Shown here: piece by piece, positions 48,606 to 58,402 of the stretch
Numbering within the stretch: the stretch's first letter is position 1
How the letters are laid out: every line of letters begins with the position of its first letter
DNA from: JACVRW01 sp046735115
GTDB taxonomy: Bacteria > Actinomycetota > Thermoleophilia > Solirubrobacterales > Thermoleophilaceae
Direction: 5' to 3'
Length of the DNA stretch: 64,000 nt
Assembly: GCA_046735115.1 (NCBI GenBank)
Contig: JBKPSR010000012.1
Span: 1-64,000 of the forward strand
The notes under the pieces: generated by a model
The model's database searches: none
The model's input: the letters and a program-made list of their open reading frames with translations, nothing else
What the model was told of the DNA's origin: nothing
Position numbers and translations under genes: made by a program

Positions 48606-49868
48606 CTAGCCGCCGCCGCTCGCAACCGACCGCGCGCTCAGGCCAACCGCCCCCGGCTCACCTTCCGACGCCGCGAAGCGCTCGTCGACCGCCACTCCCG
48701 CCACCCACACGATCTCGCCGTGGGCCTCGATCACCGGCAGCGTCCGGCGCAGGGCGCGCGGGACCTTTCGGTCGGTGAAAAGGTCCTGGAGCGACTTCGA
48801 GCCGCCGAGGCCGGCCGGGCGCATCCGGTCGCCGTCGCGCCATGCGCGGACCGTCACGGCAGCGCCCAGGTCCGTTACGGAGACGTCGCCCGGGGCGTCC
48901 AGCCGGGCTTCCACCTCCCAGTCGCCGAAGCGCGCGCGGCCGGGCACGGCCAACTGAACGGGTGCGGGAGGTTCGGCGCCTGGGCTGCGGGTGAAGCGGA
49001 GCGTTCCGTACTCGGACACGGCCCGAAGCCCGTCGCCCAGGTCGAGTGCCTTGGTGCCCCGCTCATCCAGGTCCAAGACGGATTCCGGGACCGGACGATT
49101 GCCTGCGAGCCGCCGCAGGACCAGTCGCTGCAGGGCGGGCGGGTACTCGAGCAGTGCGTCGATTGCGATCGCGGGGCCACCGCCGAGCTCCTTCAACGCC
49201 TCGTTGACCGCGGCGTCCAACACCTCGGCCTCGTCGCGCAGCTGGCGTGCCGTCTCGGCGATCGTCTGGTCGACCACCGGGGACAGCTCGCGCAGCGCGT
49301 CCAGCACGTCGTGGCGCACGCGTGCGCGCGCGAAGCGCCGGTCGGCGTTCGAGGGGTCCTCGCGCCATTCCAGCCCGCGGCCGCGCAGGTAGTCGCGCAC
49401 CTCTTCGCGCGTCACGGCGAGCAGCGGTCGCACCAGACGCCCGCGCCGCGGCGCCATCCCGTGGAGCGCCCGCGAGCCGGGCGAGACGGCCAGCCGATAG
49501 AGGACCGTCTCGGCCTGGTCCGAGGCGGTGTGGGCGGCGGCGTAGTCGCCCTCCGCCAGCTCCTCGGCGAGCGCGTAGCGGGCAGTCCGCGCACGATCCT
49601 GCAGATTGCCCTCGCTGCCGAGCCCGACGGACTCGACCGAGAGCGGGATGTTGCGCCCGCTGCAGAGCTGCTCGACGAGCGCCTGGTCGAGCGCGGAATC
49701 CTCGCGGAGACCGTAGTTGACATGGAGCGCCGTGAGCGAGCCGCCGAGACGATCGGCGATGTCCAGGAGCGCCACCGAGTCGCCGCCGCCCGACACCATC
49801 ACGAGCAGCGGCGCGCCCGGCCGGATCAGCCCGCTCTCGCGTGCGGCCTCCAGGGCGCGCTCGCTCAT
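48606..49868 (-). CDS. tilS: tRNA(Ile)-lysidine synthase
   Basis: Modifies C34 of the minor tRNA-Ile to lysidine so that it reads AUA. The PP-loop SGGGDS lies at residues 26-31, with LHVNYGLREDS and HTASDQAETVLYRL following and the C-terminal TilS domain later (GGSKSLQDLFTDRKVP). The 420-residue length is normal. The ATG overlaps the cyclase stop (ATGA). In many bacteria tilS sits next to hpt and ftsH; here it is 21 kb away. Confidence 0.95.
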   Translation of the reverse strand: MSERALEAARESGLIRPGAPLLVMVSGGGDSVALLDIADRLGGSLTALHVNYGLREDSALDQALVEQLCSGRNIPLSVESVGLGSEGNLQDRARTARYALAEELAEGDYAAAHTASDQAETVLYRLAVSPGSRALHGMAPRRGRLVRPLLAVTREEVRDYLRGRGLEWREDPSNADRRFARARVRHDVLDALRELSPVVDQTIAETARQLRDEAEVLDAAVNEALKELGGGPAIAIDALLEYPPALQRLVLRRLAGNRPVPESVLDLDERGTKALDLGDGLRAVSEYGTLRFTRSPGAEPPAPVQLAVPGRARFGDWEVEARLDAPGDVSVTDLGAAVTVRAWRDGDRMRPAGLGGSKSLQDLFTDRKVPRALRRTLPVIEAHGEIVWVAGVAVDERFAASEGEPGAVGLSARSVASGGG

Positions 49869-51058
49869 TCGTCCCGCCGCACGGCCCGGCACAGCTGACG
49901 CGGCTGGTCGAAGCCCTTCAGCTTCACCTGGCCGATCGGCTCGAAGCTCAGGTGCGGCGAGCCCGACACGGCATCCACCACCGAGTCGGTCACGAGCACC
50001 TCGCCGCCGCGGGCGCGGGCGACCACCCGCGACGTGAGGTTCACGTCCCGCCCGAAGTAGTCGCCGTCGCGGTAGAGCGTCGTCCCGAGGTGCACGCCGA
50101 TGCGCGGCTCCGGGCGCTCCTCGAACAGCGACGTGAAGCCCACCGCCCAGTCCACAAGCGCGCCGACATCCTGGCCTACCACCATCACCTCGTCGCCGAT
50201 CGTCTTCACGACGCGCGCGTCCCCGGGCAGCGTGTTGGTGACCCCTTCGACGAAGCGCTCGACCGACGACAGTGCCTCCTCCTCGCCCTCCTCCTCGGTG
50301 AAGCGCGTATAGCCGGCGAGGTCCGCGAAGGCGATCGCCACGCGGATGCGTCCCAGGTCCACGTCCTCGTCCTCGAGCTCCGACTCCATGTGGCCCACCA
50401 CGTCCTGCTCGACGAAGTGCCGGAGGAAGCGCTGGTGGACGTAGTCCATCATCGGCGACGCGAGCGGAAGCAGGTCGCGCGCAAGGTCCTCCATCTCCTC
50501 CGCCATCTGAAGCCCCGGGACGCCCTCGCGGATCAACGGCTCGTGCACGTAGAGGTGGAAGACCCGCACCTCGGCGTCCGCGATCTGGGACAGCGCCTGC
50601 CCGTAGACCCGGCACAGCTGGAGGAAGGCGACGAGCGGGAAGCCCGCCCCGAGGACGGCCGCCACGTACTGGAGCGCCTGGACGTCCTCGTCGGTGAGCT
50701 CGTCGAGCTCCGCCGCGGGAAGCCCGAGGCTCGTCCAGAAGCGCTCGATGAGCGCGGCCTCGAGCCCGGTCAGGTCGCTCGCCTCGTCGAGCGAGTGCCT
50801 CGCCTCGTCGGCGCCGAACATGTCCTCGATGTAGCCGTAGGCGAGCCGTCCCCGCTCGCCGGCCTGCTTGATCTGCTCGAGCTTGTGCCCGCGCTCGCGA
50901 AGCCGGGCCACGATCCGTGCATGCGCCACCGCCGCGGTGGTCCACTCGCCGGTGCCGTCCACCTCCGGGACCACGCCCTCGCGCGCCCAGCGGCGCAGGG
51001 TTCCCGGCGAGACGCCTACCCGCTCGGCGGCGTCCTTCAATGAGAAAGTCTCAGCCAC
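49865..51058 (-). CDS. MerR-like DNA-binding/class III nucleotide cyclase fusion
   Basis: A 397-residue protein. Residues 4-75 are a MerR-type winged helix (FSLKDAAERVGVSPGTLRRWAREGVVP). Residues about 95-215 resemble the helical regulatory region of Rv1264-like cyclases. Residues about 235-395 form a class III cyclase domain with both metal Asp (D246 in AFADLAGYT, D289 in KTIGDEVM), Lys285, and the transition-state pair N340 and R344 in DVNLTSR. No membrane segment. GTG 51058 is preferred because the first strand of the HTH follows. Whether it makes cAMP or cGMP is not determinable. Confidence 0.88.
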   Translation of the reverse strand: MAETFSLKDAAERVGVSPGTLRRWAREGVVPEVDGTGEWTTAAVAHARIVARLRERGHKLEQIKQAGERGRLAYGYIEDMFGADEARHSLDEASDLTGLEAALIERFWTSLGLPAAELDELTDEDVQALQYVAAVLGAGFPLVAFLQLCRVYGQALSQIADAEVRVFHLYVHEPLIREGVPGLQMAEEMEDLARDLLPLASPMMDYVHQRFLRHFVEQDVVGHMESELEDEDVDLGRIRVAIAFADLAGYTRFTEEEGEEEALSSVERFVEGVTNTLPGDARVVKTIGDEVMVVGQDVGALVDWAVGFTSLFEERPEPRIGVHLGTTLYRDGDYFGRDVNLTSRVVARARGGEVLVTDSVVDAVSGSPHLSFEPIGQVKLKGFDQPRQLCRAVRRDE

Positions 51059-51089
51059 GGCAACACCACGTTTTACCGTTCGTGCGCAA

Positions 51090-51110
51090 GCACCGGGCGG
51101 TGCCCGGTGC
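51090..51110. other. Perfect hairpin in the cyclase leader
   Basis: GCACCGGGC-GGT-GCCCGGTGC has 9-bp arms and a 3-base loop, 32 bases upstream of the cyclase start. It could fold in the minus-strand leader or act as an operator. There is no T-run on either side, so it is not terminator-like. Confidence 0.6.
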
Positions 51111-51134
51111 ACAGCGATGGCATTCCGAAAGCAA

Positions 51135-51162
51135 CGGCGGAGTGGAAGGGTTCACTCCGCCG
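51135..51162. other. Second hairpin in the cyclase/acyl-CoA reductase divergent interval
   Basis: CGGCGGAGTG and its exact complement CACTCCGCCG are separated by GAAGGGTT. The interval 51059-51301 lies between divergent genes, so a terminator is not expected, and no T-run follows. A transcription-factor site or structured leader is possible. Confidence 0.55.
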
Positions 51163-51301
51163 CTGCGTGCGGGCACACGGCCCGCCTCGTAGGCCGGCGA
51201 CGGCACGCGCCAACCGGTCTCTACAAACTTGGTGCGAAGTGTTGCGCGCCCGGGGCCGCGCGTCAACATAAACTCCGCAGGCACACGTCTTGGGAGGATC
51301 T

Positions 51302-53311
51302 TTGAGCTATTTCGTCACCGGCGCGACCGGCTTCATCGGCAGGCACCTCGTGGCCGAGCTGTTGAAGCGCGAGGGCACCATCTACGCGCTGGTGAGAGAG
51401 GGCTCGAGGGGCAAGCTCGACGCGCTGGCGCAGCGGCTGGACGCGCCCGAGGGTCGCATTCAGCCGGTGACGGGCGACCTCTCCAAGCCCGGGCTGGGAA
51501 TCGAGGGCTTCGACGAGAAGATCGACCAGCTCTTCCACCTCGCGGCCGTGTACGACGTGGAGGCCGACGAGGAGGCGTCGGAGCGGGCGAACGTCGAGGG
51601 CACGAAGCACGTCATCGAGTTCGCCGACTCGCACGACGTGGGGCGCTTCCACCACGTCAGCTCGATCGCCGTGGCGGGCAGCTACAAGGGCGTGTTCCAG
51701 GAGGACATGTTCGACGAGGGGCAGAAGCTGCCCCACCACTACCACCGGACGAAGTACGAGGCCGAGCGGCTCGTACGGGAGGGCGTCGAAGCGAAGACGC
51801 TGATCTACCGGCCGGGCCTCGTCGTGGGCCACTCGGAGACCGGCGAGATGGACAAGATCGACGGTCCCTACTACTTCTTCAAGCTGCTCCAGAGGCTTCG
51901 CCACGCGCTTCCCGAGTGGTTCCCGCTGGCCGGCCCGGAGGGCGGCCAGACGAACTTCGTCCCGGTGGACTTCGTCGCGCGCGCGATGGACCACATCGGC
52001 CACCTGCCGGACGACGACCTGCCCGGGGACACTTTCCACCTGGTCAACCCGGAGCCGATGACCGTCGGCCAGGGGCTCAACGAGTTCGCCAAGGCCGCGC
52101 ACGCGCCGCAGTTCGCCATGCGGATCGACCAGAACATGACGAACGTGGTCCCGAAGCAGGTGCGCGCTGGGATCAAGGCGCTGCCGACCGTCAGGCGGAT
52201 CAGGCACCAGCTCTTCCACGACCTGGGCGTCCCGCCGGAGGCGATGGAGAACCGGGACTTCCGCTGCACGTTCGACGCGCGCGACGCGCAGCGCGCCCTC
52301 AGCGGCACCGGCATAGCGGTGCCGCCGCTCTCGACCTACGCGCCCCGCCTGTGGGACTACTGGGAGCGGAACCTCGACCCGGACCTGTTCCGCGAGCGCT
52401 CGCTGACGAGCTCCATCAAGGGCAAGAAGGTGCTGATCACGGGCGCCTCGAGCGGCATCGGCTGGGAGACGGCGCTGAAGGTCGGCGAGGCCGGCGGGGA
52501 GGTGATCCTGGTCTCACGCACGCGCGAGAAGCTGGAGGAGCTCGCGTCGCAGATCGAGGAGACCGGCGGAAGCGCGCACGTCCACCCGGCCGATTTGTCG
52601 GACATGGACGACATCGACCGGCTCGCCGCGGAGGTGCTCGAGGCGCACGGCGGCGTGGACGTGCTCGTGAACAACGCCGGGCGCTCGATCCGCCGCTCGG
52701 TGGAGCGGTCCTACGATCGCTTCCACGACTTCGAGAGAACGATGCAGCTGAACTACTTCGGCGCGCTCAAGCTGATCCTCGCCTTCCTGCCGGGGATGCG
52801 CAAGCGCAAGTCCGGCCATATCGTCAACGTGAGCTCGATCGGCGTGCAGACGAACACGCCGCGCTTCTCGGCCTACGTCGCCTCGAAGTCGGCGCTCGAC
52901 GCCTTCTCGCGCTGCACCGCGCCCGAGGTGGTCCAGGACAACGTCAAGTTCACGACCGTCTACATGCCGCTCGTGCGCACGCCGATGATCGAGCCGACCG
53001 ACATCTACAAGGCCTTCCCGACGCTCACGCCGGACGAGGCCGCGCAGATGCTCTGCGACGCCATGATCGACAAGCCGAAGCGGATGGCCTCGCGGCTCGG
53101 GACCTTCGGCGAGGTGCTCTACGCGATCTCGCCGAAGACCGTCGACATCGTCCTCAACACCGCGTACAACCTCTTCCCCGACTCGTCAGCCGCCAAGAGG
53201 AAGAAGGACGGCGACCGGAAGCCGGCGCCGGCCGACGAGAAGAAGCAGGACGGCGAGATGTCGACGGAGGCGGTCGCCATGGCGTACCTGCTCCGGGGCG
53301 TGCACTTCTAA
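51302..53311 (+). CDS. Two-domain fatty acyl-CoA reductase (AcrA/FcrA type)
   Basis: A 669-residue cytoplasmic enzyme made of two SDR modules. The first (about 1-360) has YFVTGATGFIGRHLVAELL and YHRTK and resembles fatty-acyl reductase NAD-binding domains. The second (about 380-620) has ITGASSGIGWETA, NNAGRS and YVASKSAL. Mycobacterial proteins of this architecture reduce acyl-CoA to aldehyde and alcohol for wax esters. The start is TTG 51302 with GGGAGG four bases ahead. A lysine-rich C-terminal stretch precedes the final helix. Confidence 0.88.
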   Translation: MSYFVTGATGFIGRHLVAELLKREGTIYALVREGSRGKLDALAQRLDAPEGRIQPVTGDLSKPGLGIEGFDEKIDQLFHLAAVYDVEADEEASERANVEGTKHVIEFADSHDVGRFHHVSSIAVAGSYKGVFQEDMFDEGQKLPHHYHRTKYEAERLVREGVEAKTLIYRPGLVVGHSETGEMDKIDGPYYFFKLLQRLRHALPEWFPLAGPEGGQTNFVPVDFVARAMDHIGHLPDDDLPGDTFHLVNPEPMTVGQGLNEFAKAAHAPQFAMRIDQNMTNVVPKQVRAGIKALPTVRRIRHQLFHDLGVPPEAMENRDFRCTFDARDAQRALSGTGIAVPPLSTYAPRLWDYWERNLDPDLFRERSLTSSIKGKKVLITGASSGIGWETALKVGEAGGEVILVSRTREKLEELASQIEETGGSAHVHPADLSDMDDIDRLAAEVLEAHGGVDVLVNNAGRSIRRSVERSYDRFHDFERTMQLNYFGALKLILAFLPGMRKRKSGHIVNVSSIGVQTNTPRFSAYVASKSALDAFSRCTAPEVVQDNVKFTTVYMPLVRTPMIEPTDIYKAFPTLTPDEAAQMLCDAMIDKPKRMASRLGTFGEVLYAISPKTVDIVLNTAYNLFPDSSAAKRKKDGDRKPAPADEKKQDGEMSTEAVAMAYLLRGVHF

Positions 53312-53333
53312 GCGGGCGAGGCGGGGCAAGCGA

Positions 53334-54935
53334 TCAGCGGCGCTGAATGCGCCTGGCGGCGGCCGCGGACACGCGCAGGCGAACCGGTCGCGAGCGGTTC
53401 CCCACCGCGTCGACGGCGTACGCCTCGGCTCGGTAGCGGAGGCGACGCGGCCGCCCCGCGGCGCGGGCGCGGACGCCGATCCGCAGCCGGTTCTTTCCGG
53501 CGAGGCCGTTCTGGCGCAGCGTGCGGACGGCATGCCAGCGCCCCCTCGCGCGGCGTTGCAGCTGAATCCTTACTCGCGCCTGCTCCGACAAGCGGTAGGT
53601 GATCGAACGGCGGTGTACCGCGAGCGCGCTCAAGACGGGGCGGATCGAGTCGACCCGGACCGGCGCGCCCGCCACCGCGGACGCCCCGTGCGGATCGCTC
53701 ACCCGGACGCGCGCGGTGAGGGTCGTCGCGCCCGCATAGGCGCGCGTGATACTTGGCGTCGTCCCGCCCGCCGTCTCGAAGCTCCCGTTGCCGTCGAGGT
53801 CCCACTCGTAGCGCACTTTGAGGCCCTCGGGGTCGGCGGAGCCCGATGCGTCGAAGCTGACCTGCTTCCCCGCGGCGACCACGGCGGGCGTGGCCGTGAG
53901 CGCGGGTACCGGTGGCCGGTTCGCCACGACCGCCACGCCGAGCGGGTTGTTGAACAGCTGGCGGTCCTGGCGCAGAATGCTCTGCGCGCCGGTGGCGAGG
54001 TTCACCGACACGAGGCCGCCCTCGAGGTCGTCCAGCGTGAAGTCGCTCAGGAGCGCGTCGCCGTCGGGCGTCACGGCCGGGCGCTGGGGGACGACGATCC
54101 TGTCCGTGCCCGTGTTGGGCGTCTCGGCGTCCTGCACTCCAGTGTCCGGGTCCACGGCGACGAGCGCGATGCCGCCGTTCTGGTTCACCATCAGAATCCG
54201 GCCTCCGGGGTCGACCGTTACGCCGAGTGGGTTGCGGAAGAGGTTGCCCCACTCGGGCGCGTTCCGCGACAGGACCGACTGCGCCTTGGTCCTCAGGTCG
54301 ATCCGCACCAGGGCGCCGAAGTCGTACGAGCAGTCGATAACCGTGGTGCCGTCGCTGAAGTCGCCGTAGCTCGTCACGAGCAGCGAGCCGTTCGCCTCGC
54401 GTGCGATGCCGAACGGGTAACAGAGCTCACCGCCCTCGGTCACGACGCTCTGCGCGCCGGTCGCGGGGTTCACGCTCACCACCGCCGGCGTGCCGGTCGT
54501 CCCCACGTTCTCCACGACGTAGACGAGGCCGTCCGGCCCGATCGTCAGGCCGGCCGGGTCGACGAGGTGCTGGCCGGCGGTGACGAGCGACTGGTGCCCG
54601 GTGACCGGGTCGACCCGGATTATGCGCCCGTCGGGCGTCCGGTCCGTGCTGGTCGCATATGCGCCCATGTCCGCCACGAGCAGGCTGCCGTCGGCGGCAA
54701 CCGCGAGGTCGTAGGGGTGGCGGAAGAGATCGCCCTTCGGGCCGTTGCGTGAAATCTCGGCGAGCCCGCCGGTGGCGGGGTCGGCCCTCAGGATGACCGG
54801 CGCCGGTGCCGACTGCTTCGTCACGACCGAGTTCGCCACGTAGGCGACCCAGGGGTCGCCCGTCGCGGCCGAGGCCGCGCCTGGAAGCAGTGACAGCAGA
54901 ATGGCCGCCGTCAGGACGGCGAGAAAACGCATCAC
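53334..54935 (-). CDS. Secreted beta-propeller (NHL/Vgb-like) protein with PKD domain
   Basis: A 533-residue exported protein. The signal peptide is about residues 1-23 (FLAVLTAAILLSLLPGAASA). About six repeats of the type HPYDLAVAADGSLLVAD and NPLGVTVDPGGRILMVN form an NHL-like propeller (about 30-345). A PKD domain follows (SFDASGSADPEGLKVRYEWDLDGNGSF, about 355-430). The last 100 residues are a basic beta-rich domain with many arginines. A surface recognition or binding role is plausible; no enzymatic motif is visible. Confidence 0.85.
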   Translation of the reverse strand: MMRFLAVLTAAILLSLLPGAASAATGDPWVAYVANSVVTKQSAPAPVILRADPATGGLAEISRNGPKGDLFRHPYDLAVAADGSLLVADMGAYATSTDRTPDGRIIRVDPVTGHQSLVTAGQHLVDPAGLTIGPDGLVYVVENVGTTGTPAVVSVNPATGAQSVVTEGGELCYPFGIAREANGSLLVTSYGDFSDGTTVIDCSYDFGALVRIDLRTKAQSVLSRNAPEWGNLFRNPLGVTVDPGGRILMVNQNGGIALVAVDPDTGVQDAETPNTGTDRIVVPQRPAVTPDGDALLSDFTLDDLEGGLVSVNLATGAQSILRQDRQLFNNPLGVAVVANRPPVPALTATPAVVAAGKQVSFDASGSADPEGLKVRYEWDLDGNGSFETAGGTTPSITRAYAGATTLTARVRVSDPHGASAVAGAPVRVDSIRPVLSALAVHRRSITYRLSEQARVRIQLQRRARGRWHAVRTLRQNGLAGKNRLRIGVRARAAGRPRRLRYRAEAYAVDAVGNRSRPVRLRVSAAAARRIQRR

Positions 54936-54985
54936 CTTCCGATATCGGCCGAGTTGACCCGTTCTATGAAGCGGCGACGCTCGCG

Positions 54986-55911
<926 letters not shown>

Positions 55912-55915
<4 letters not shown>

Positions 55916-56871
55916 GCCGCCACCTGCGCCTGCGCGCCCGCCCACGCCGCGACCGCGTCGACCGTGGAGCCCCGGGGGGTGTAGCCGACCTCCTCGGTGA
56001 GCCGCCGCGTGTCCACGCCGCGGCCGTAGCGGAGGAGCCGCTGGAAATCGTCCGACTGCATGTCGAGGCCGAGCCGCCGGCCGGCGGACATGAAGGCGCC
56101 GAACAGCGGCGCCGCGATCGGCAGCGAGCGGCGGCCGGCCAGCCGGATCATTCGGGCGAGGCCGATCGTGCCGGGCCCGGCCACGTTCACCGGCCCGCGC
56201 ACCGGGTTCCGCACGGCGGCGACCAGGGCCTCGAGCGCGTCCTCGATGTCCACCAGCTGGATGCGCGGGTCGAAGCCCATGAACGTCGGACAGACCGGCT
56301 GGCTCAGGTACCGGGTGATCTGCGTAGGAAGGCCGCGGCCGATGGCGGGCTGGTAGCGCAGCATCGTGCAGCTCACGCCGGGGTGCCGGCGGGCGTAGGT
56401 CTCGAAGTAGTTTTCGATCTCGGCGACGTCGCGCTGGAAGCGGGTGCGGAGCGGGAACATCGCCGCCATCTCCTCCCTGAAGAACTGCGGCGCGTGCGGC
56501 TCCGCGCCGTAGATGCCCGCGGAGCCTCGCACGACGATCGTGCGAAGCGTCGGCACGCGCTCGCAGGCCGCGAGCAGCTGGAGGGTGCCGATCACGTTCA
56601 CGTCGTGCATCGCAAGAGGTGACATCGGTCCGGGCTGCCTGACGATCTGCTCGTGCACTAGCGTGTCGACGCCCGTCCGCGGGATCACCCGGGCGATCTG
56701 GGGATCGCGGATGTCCGCCTCGATGAACTCCGTCCGCTCGAGCTCCACCTTCGGCCGCCGGGTGTCGAGCCCGGCCACGTGCTCGACCTCCCGGTCGGCC
56801 TCGAGGCGCTGCGCAAGGAGGCTCCCCACGTGGCTGCCCACGCCGGTGATCAGCACCCGGCGCCCGGACAC
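55912..56871 (-). CDS. Extended SDR (epimerase-like) protein lacking an obvious YxxxK
   Basis: A 319-residue NAD-binding protein with VLITGVGSHVGSLLAQRLE, IEADIRDPQIARVI and GSAGIYGAEPHAP. In active epimerases a YxxxK follows roughly 25 residues after the Ser motif; here that region reads FPLRTRFQRDVAEIENYFETYAR and I see no YxxxK, so it may not be catalytic. It is coupled to the PlsC-like gene. A similar pair, an epimerase-like protein next to an acyltransferase, occurs in mycobacteria (Rv0501-Rv0502, from memory). Confidence 0.85.
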
Positions 56872-57227
56872 TAGGACTTGCTGGTGCCCTTCGAAGAGCC
56901 GCTCGCGCGCTTCGAAGAGCCACCCGTGGAGCGGCGCTTCGGGAGCCGCTCCTCGATCCGCTCGAGGCGCCGGCCGATCGCGCGGAGCTCGGCGCGCACC
57001 TCTTTGATGTCGTCGTAGCTCGCCGGGCGGCGGCCCTCGATCGCATCCGTCATCGACTTTCGGCCGCGCGACAGCCGCTTCTCCGCCCCCCTCCGCAGCT
57101 CCTCGACCGAGTCGACCAGGTCGTCCAGGGCGCCCTGAGCGGCCGAGCGGCTCCGCTCAGCCGACCCCATCGTGGCCTCGACGGTGCGCTCGACGGCCTC
57201 GCGGAGATTGTCGGCGGGCTTGGCCAT
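56871..57227 (-). CDS. Small coiled-coil, phasin-like protein with Ser/Lys/Gly-rich tail
   Basis: A 118-residue protein. The first 85 residues are amphipathic helix with heptad pattern (NLREAVERTVEATMGSAE, then VRAELRAIGRRLERIEERL), and the last 25 are basic with repeated SSK or GSS. There is no signal peptide. It resembles phasin or histone-like helical proteins without a specific match. The stop overlaps the epimerase-like GTG by one base, so it heads a three-gene lipid-associated operon. Its ATG shares CATG with the divergent phosphorylase start. Confidence 0.7.
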   Translation of the reverse strand: MAKPADNLREAVERTVEATMGSAERSRSAAQGALDDLVDSVEELRRGAEKRLSRGRKSMTDAIEGRRPASYDDIKEVRAELRAIGRRLERIEERLPKRRSTGGSSKRASGSSKGTSKS

Positions 57228-57972
57228 GGGTCCGCAGGTTACCCACTACTCTCCGCCGCTCTTGGCGCTGGAGCACCACGTCCGCCCCAACCACATTCGG
57301 CCGGCCGCGGAGCTGGCCGAGCGCGTCCTACTGCCGGGCGACCCGGCCCGCGCGCTTGCGGTGGCTCAGGCGCTGCTCGACCCGCCTGCTCGGATGTTCA
57401 ATCACGCGCGTGGACTATGGGGCTACACGGGCACCGCCTCCGATGGCGGGCTGCTCACGGTCCAGGCGACCGGCATGGGCGGCCCCAGCGCCGCCATCGT
57501 CTGCGAGGAGCTGATCGCGCTCGGCGCGACCACGCTGGTCCGGATCGGCACCTGCGGCGCGCTCGATCCGACCGTCGCGCTCGGCACGCTGCTCGCCGCC
57601 GAGGCGGTGCTGCCGGCGGACGGGACAAGCGCCGCGCTCGGCGCGGAGGTCCCGCTCGAGCCGGACGCGGTCCTGCTGGCCCGGCTGGTCCAGGCCGGGG
57701 CCCGGCCGGTCACGGTCGCGAGCAGCGACCTGTTCTACGACCCACGCACCGACGCGGCGGCCGGATGGCTTGACCGGGGCGCGGTCGCGGTCGAGATGGA
57801 GGCGGCGACGGTCCTCCAGGTGGCCGCCCGCCGGGGCGTGGCAGCCGCCTGCGTGCTCGGTGTGAGCGATGTCCCCGGCTCGAACGGCGCCGGCCGACTG
57901 AGCCCGGCCGACGTCGTGGAACTCGGCCTGCGTATCGGCGAGGCCGGCTACGCGGCCGTCAGGAGTCGGTGA
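57226..57972 (+). CDS. Nucleoside phosphorylase, hexameric PNP/uridine phosphorylase family
   Basis: A 248-residue phosphorylase. Motifs are HIRPAAELAERVLLPGDPAR (phosphate), TGMGGPSAAIV, RIGTCGAL, SSDLFYDP and the ribose-binding AVEMEAATV, with VSDVPGS supplying the base-contact Asp. This family differs from the trimeric PNP at 45802. ATG 57226 lies in CATG shared with the opposite gene; an internal start is possible because the first ~20 residues are poorly conserved. Its 3' end overlaps the next gene by 14 bases. Confidence 0.9.
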   Translation: MGPQVTHYSPPLLALEHHVRPNHIRPAAELAERVLLPGDPARALAVAQALLDPPARMFNHARGLWGYTGTASDGGLLTVQATGMGGPSAAIVCEELIALGATTLVRIGTCGALDPTVALGTLLAAEAVLPADGTSAALGAEVPLEPDAVLLARLVQAGARPVTVASSDLFYDPRTDAAAGWLDRGAVAVEMEAATVLQVAARRGVAAACVLGVSDVPGSNGAGRLSPADVVELGLRIGEAGYAAVRSR

Positions 57973-58402
57973 CGGTGAGGCGCTCCTGTGCGCGCGGCAT
58001 CGGCTCGCCGCCGGGGGCGAGCAGCGCGGCCAGGGCGGATATGTCCTGCGCGACCTCGTCGAGTCGCGACTCGATCCTGCCCAGGCGGTCGTCGCCTGCG
58101 GCGGCAGCCGGAGCCGCGACGCGCTCGTCGAGGCGGTCGATCGCGTCCTCGATCCCCTCGAGCCGCTGCGAGAGCGAGCGCAGCCGGCGCGTCACGCGCT
58201 CAACGTCGCCCGCCGAGGGCAGGTTCAGCGCGCCCATCGCGGCCTCCTGGGCCTGGAACGCCTTCTCCCGGGCCTCGAACGCCCGCGCGATTGCGGCATT
58301 GATCACCGGGTTTGAGATCAGCTCTTCGGCGATCTTGCCGAGCACCTCCTCCCCCTGCCGCGAGAGTCGATCCACGAAGCCATGTTCCTGGGATGCCTCC
58401 AT
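57959..58402 (-). CDS. Coiled-coil protein, phasin-like
   Basis: A 147-residue helical protein. Residues about 5-45 (DRLSRQGEEVLGKIAEELISNPVI in part) are amphipathic, then ARAFEAREKAFQAQEAAMGALNLPSAGDV, followed by a heptad-rich stretch (LRSLSQRLEGIEDAIDRLDERV) and a second one (RLGRIESRLDEVAQDISALAAL). The NLPSAGDV turn between coils recalls the PhaE/PhaR-type phasin-like family. ATG 58402 is preferred over 58468 because the extra residues are uncharacteristic. Together with the 56871 gene it flanks the phosphorylase. Confidence 0.65.
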   Translation of the reverse strand: MEASQEHGFVDRLSRQGEEVLGKIAEELISNPVINAAIARAFEAREKAFQAQEAAMGALNLPSAGDVERVTRRLRSLSQRLEGIEDAIDRLDERVAAPAAAAGDDRLGRIESRLDEVAQDISALAALLAPGGEPMPRAQERLTVTDS

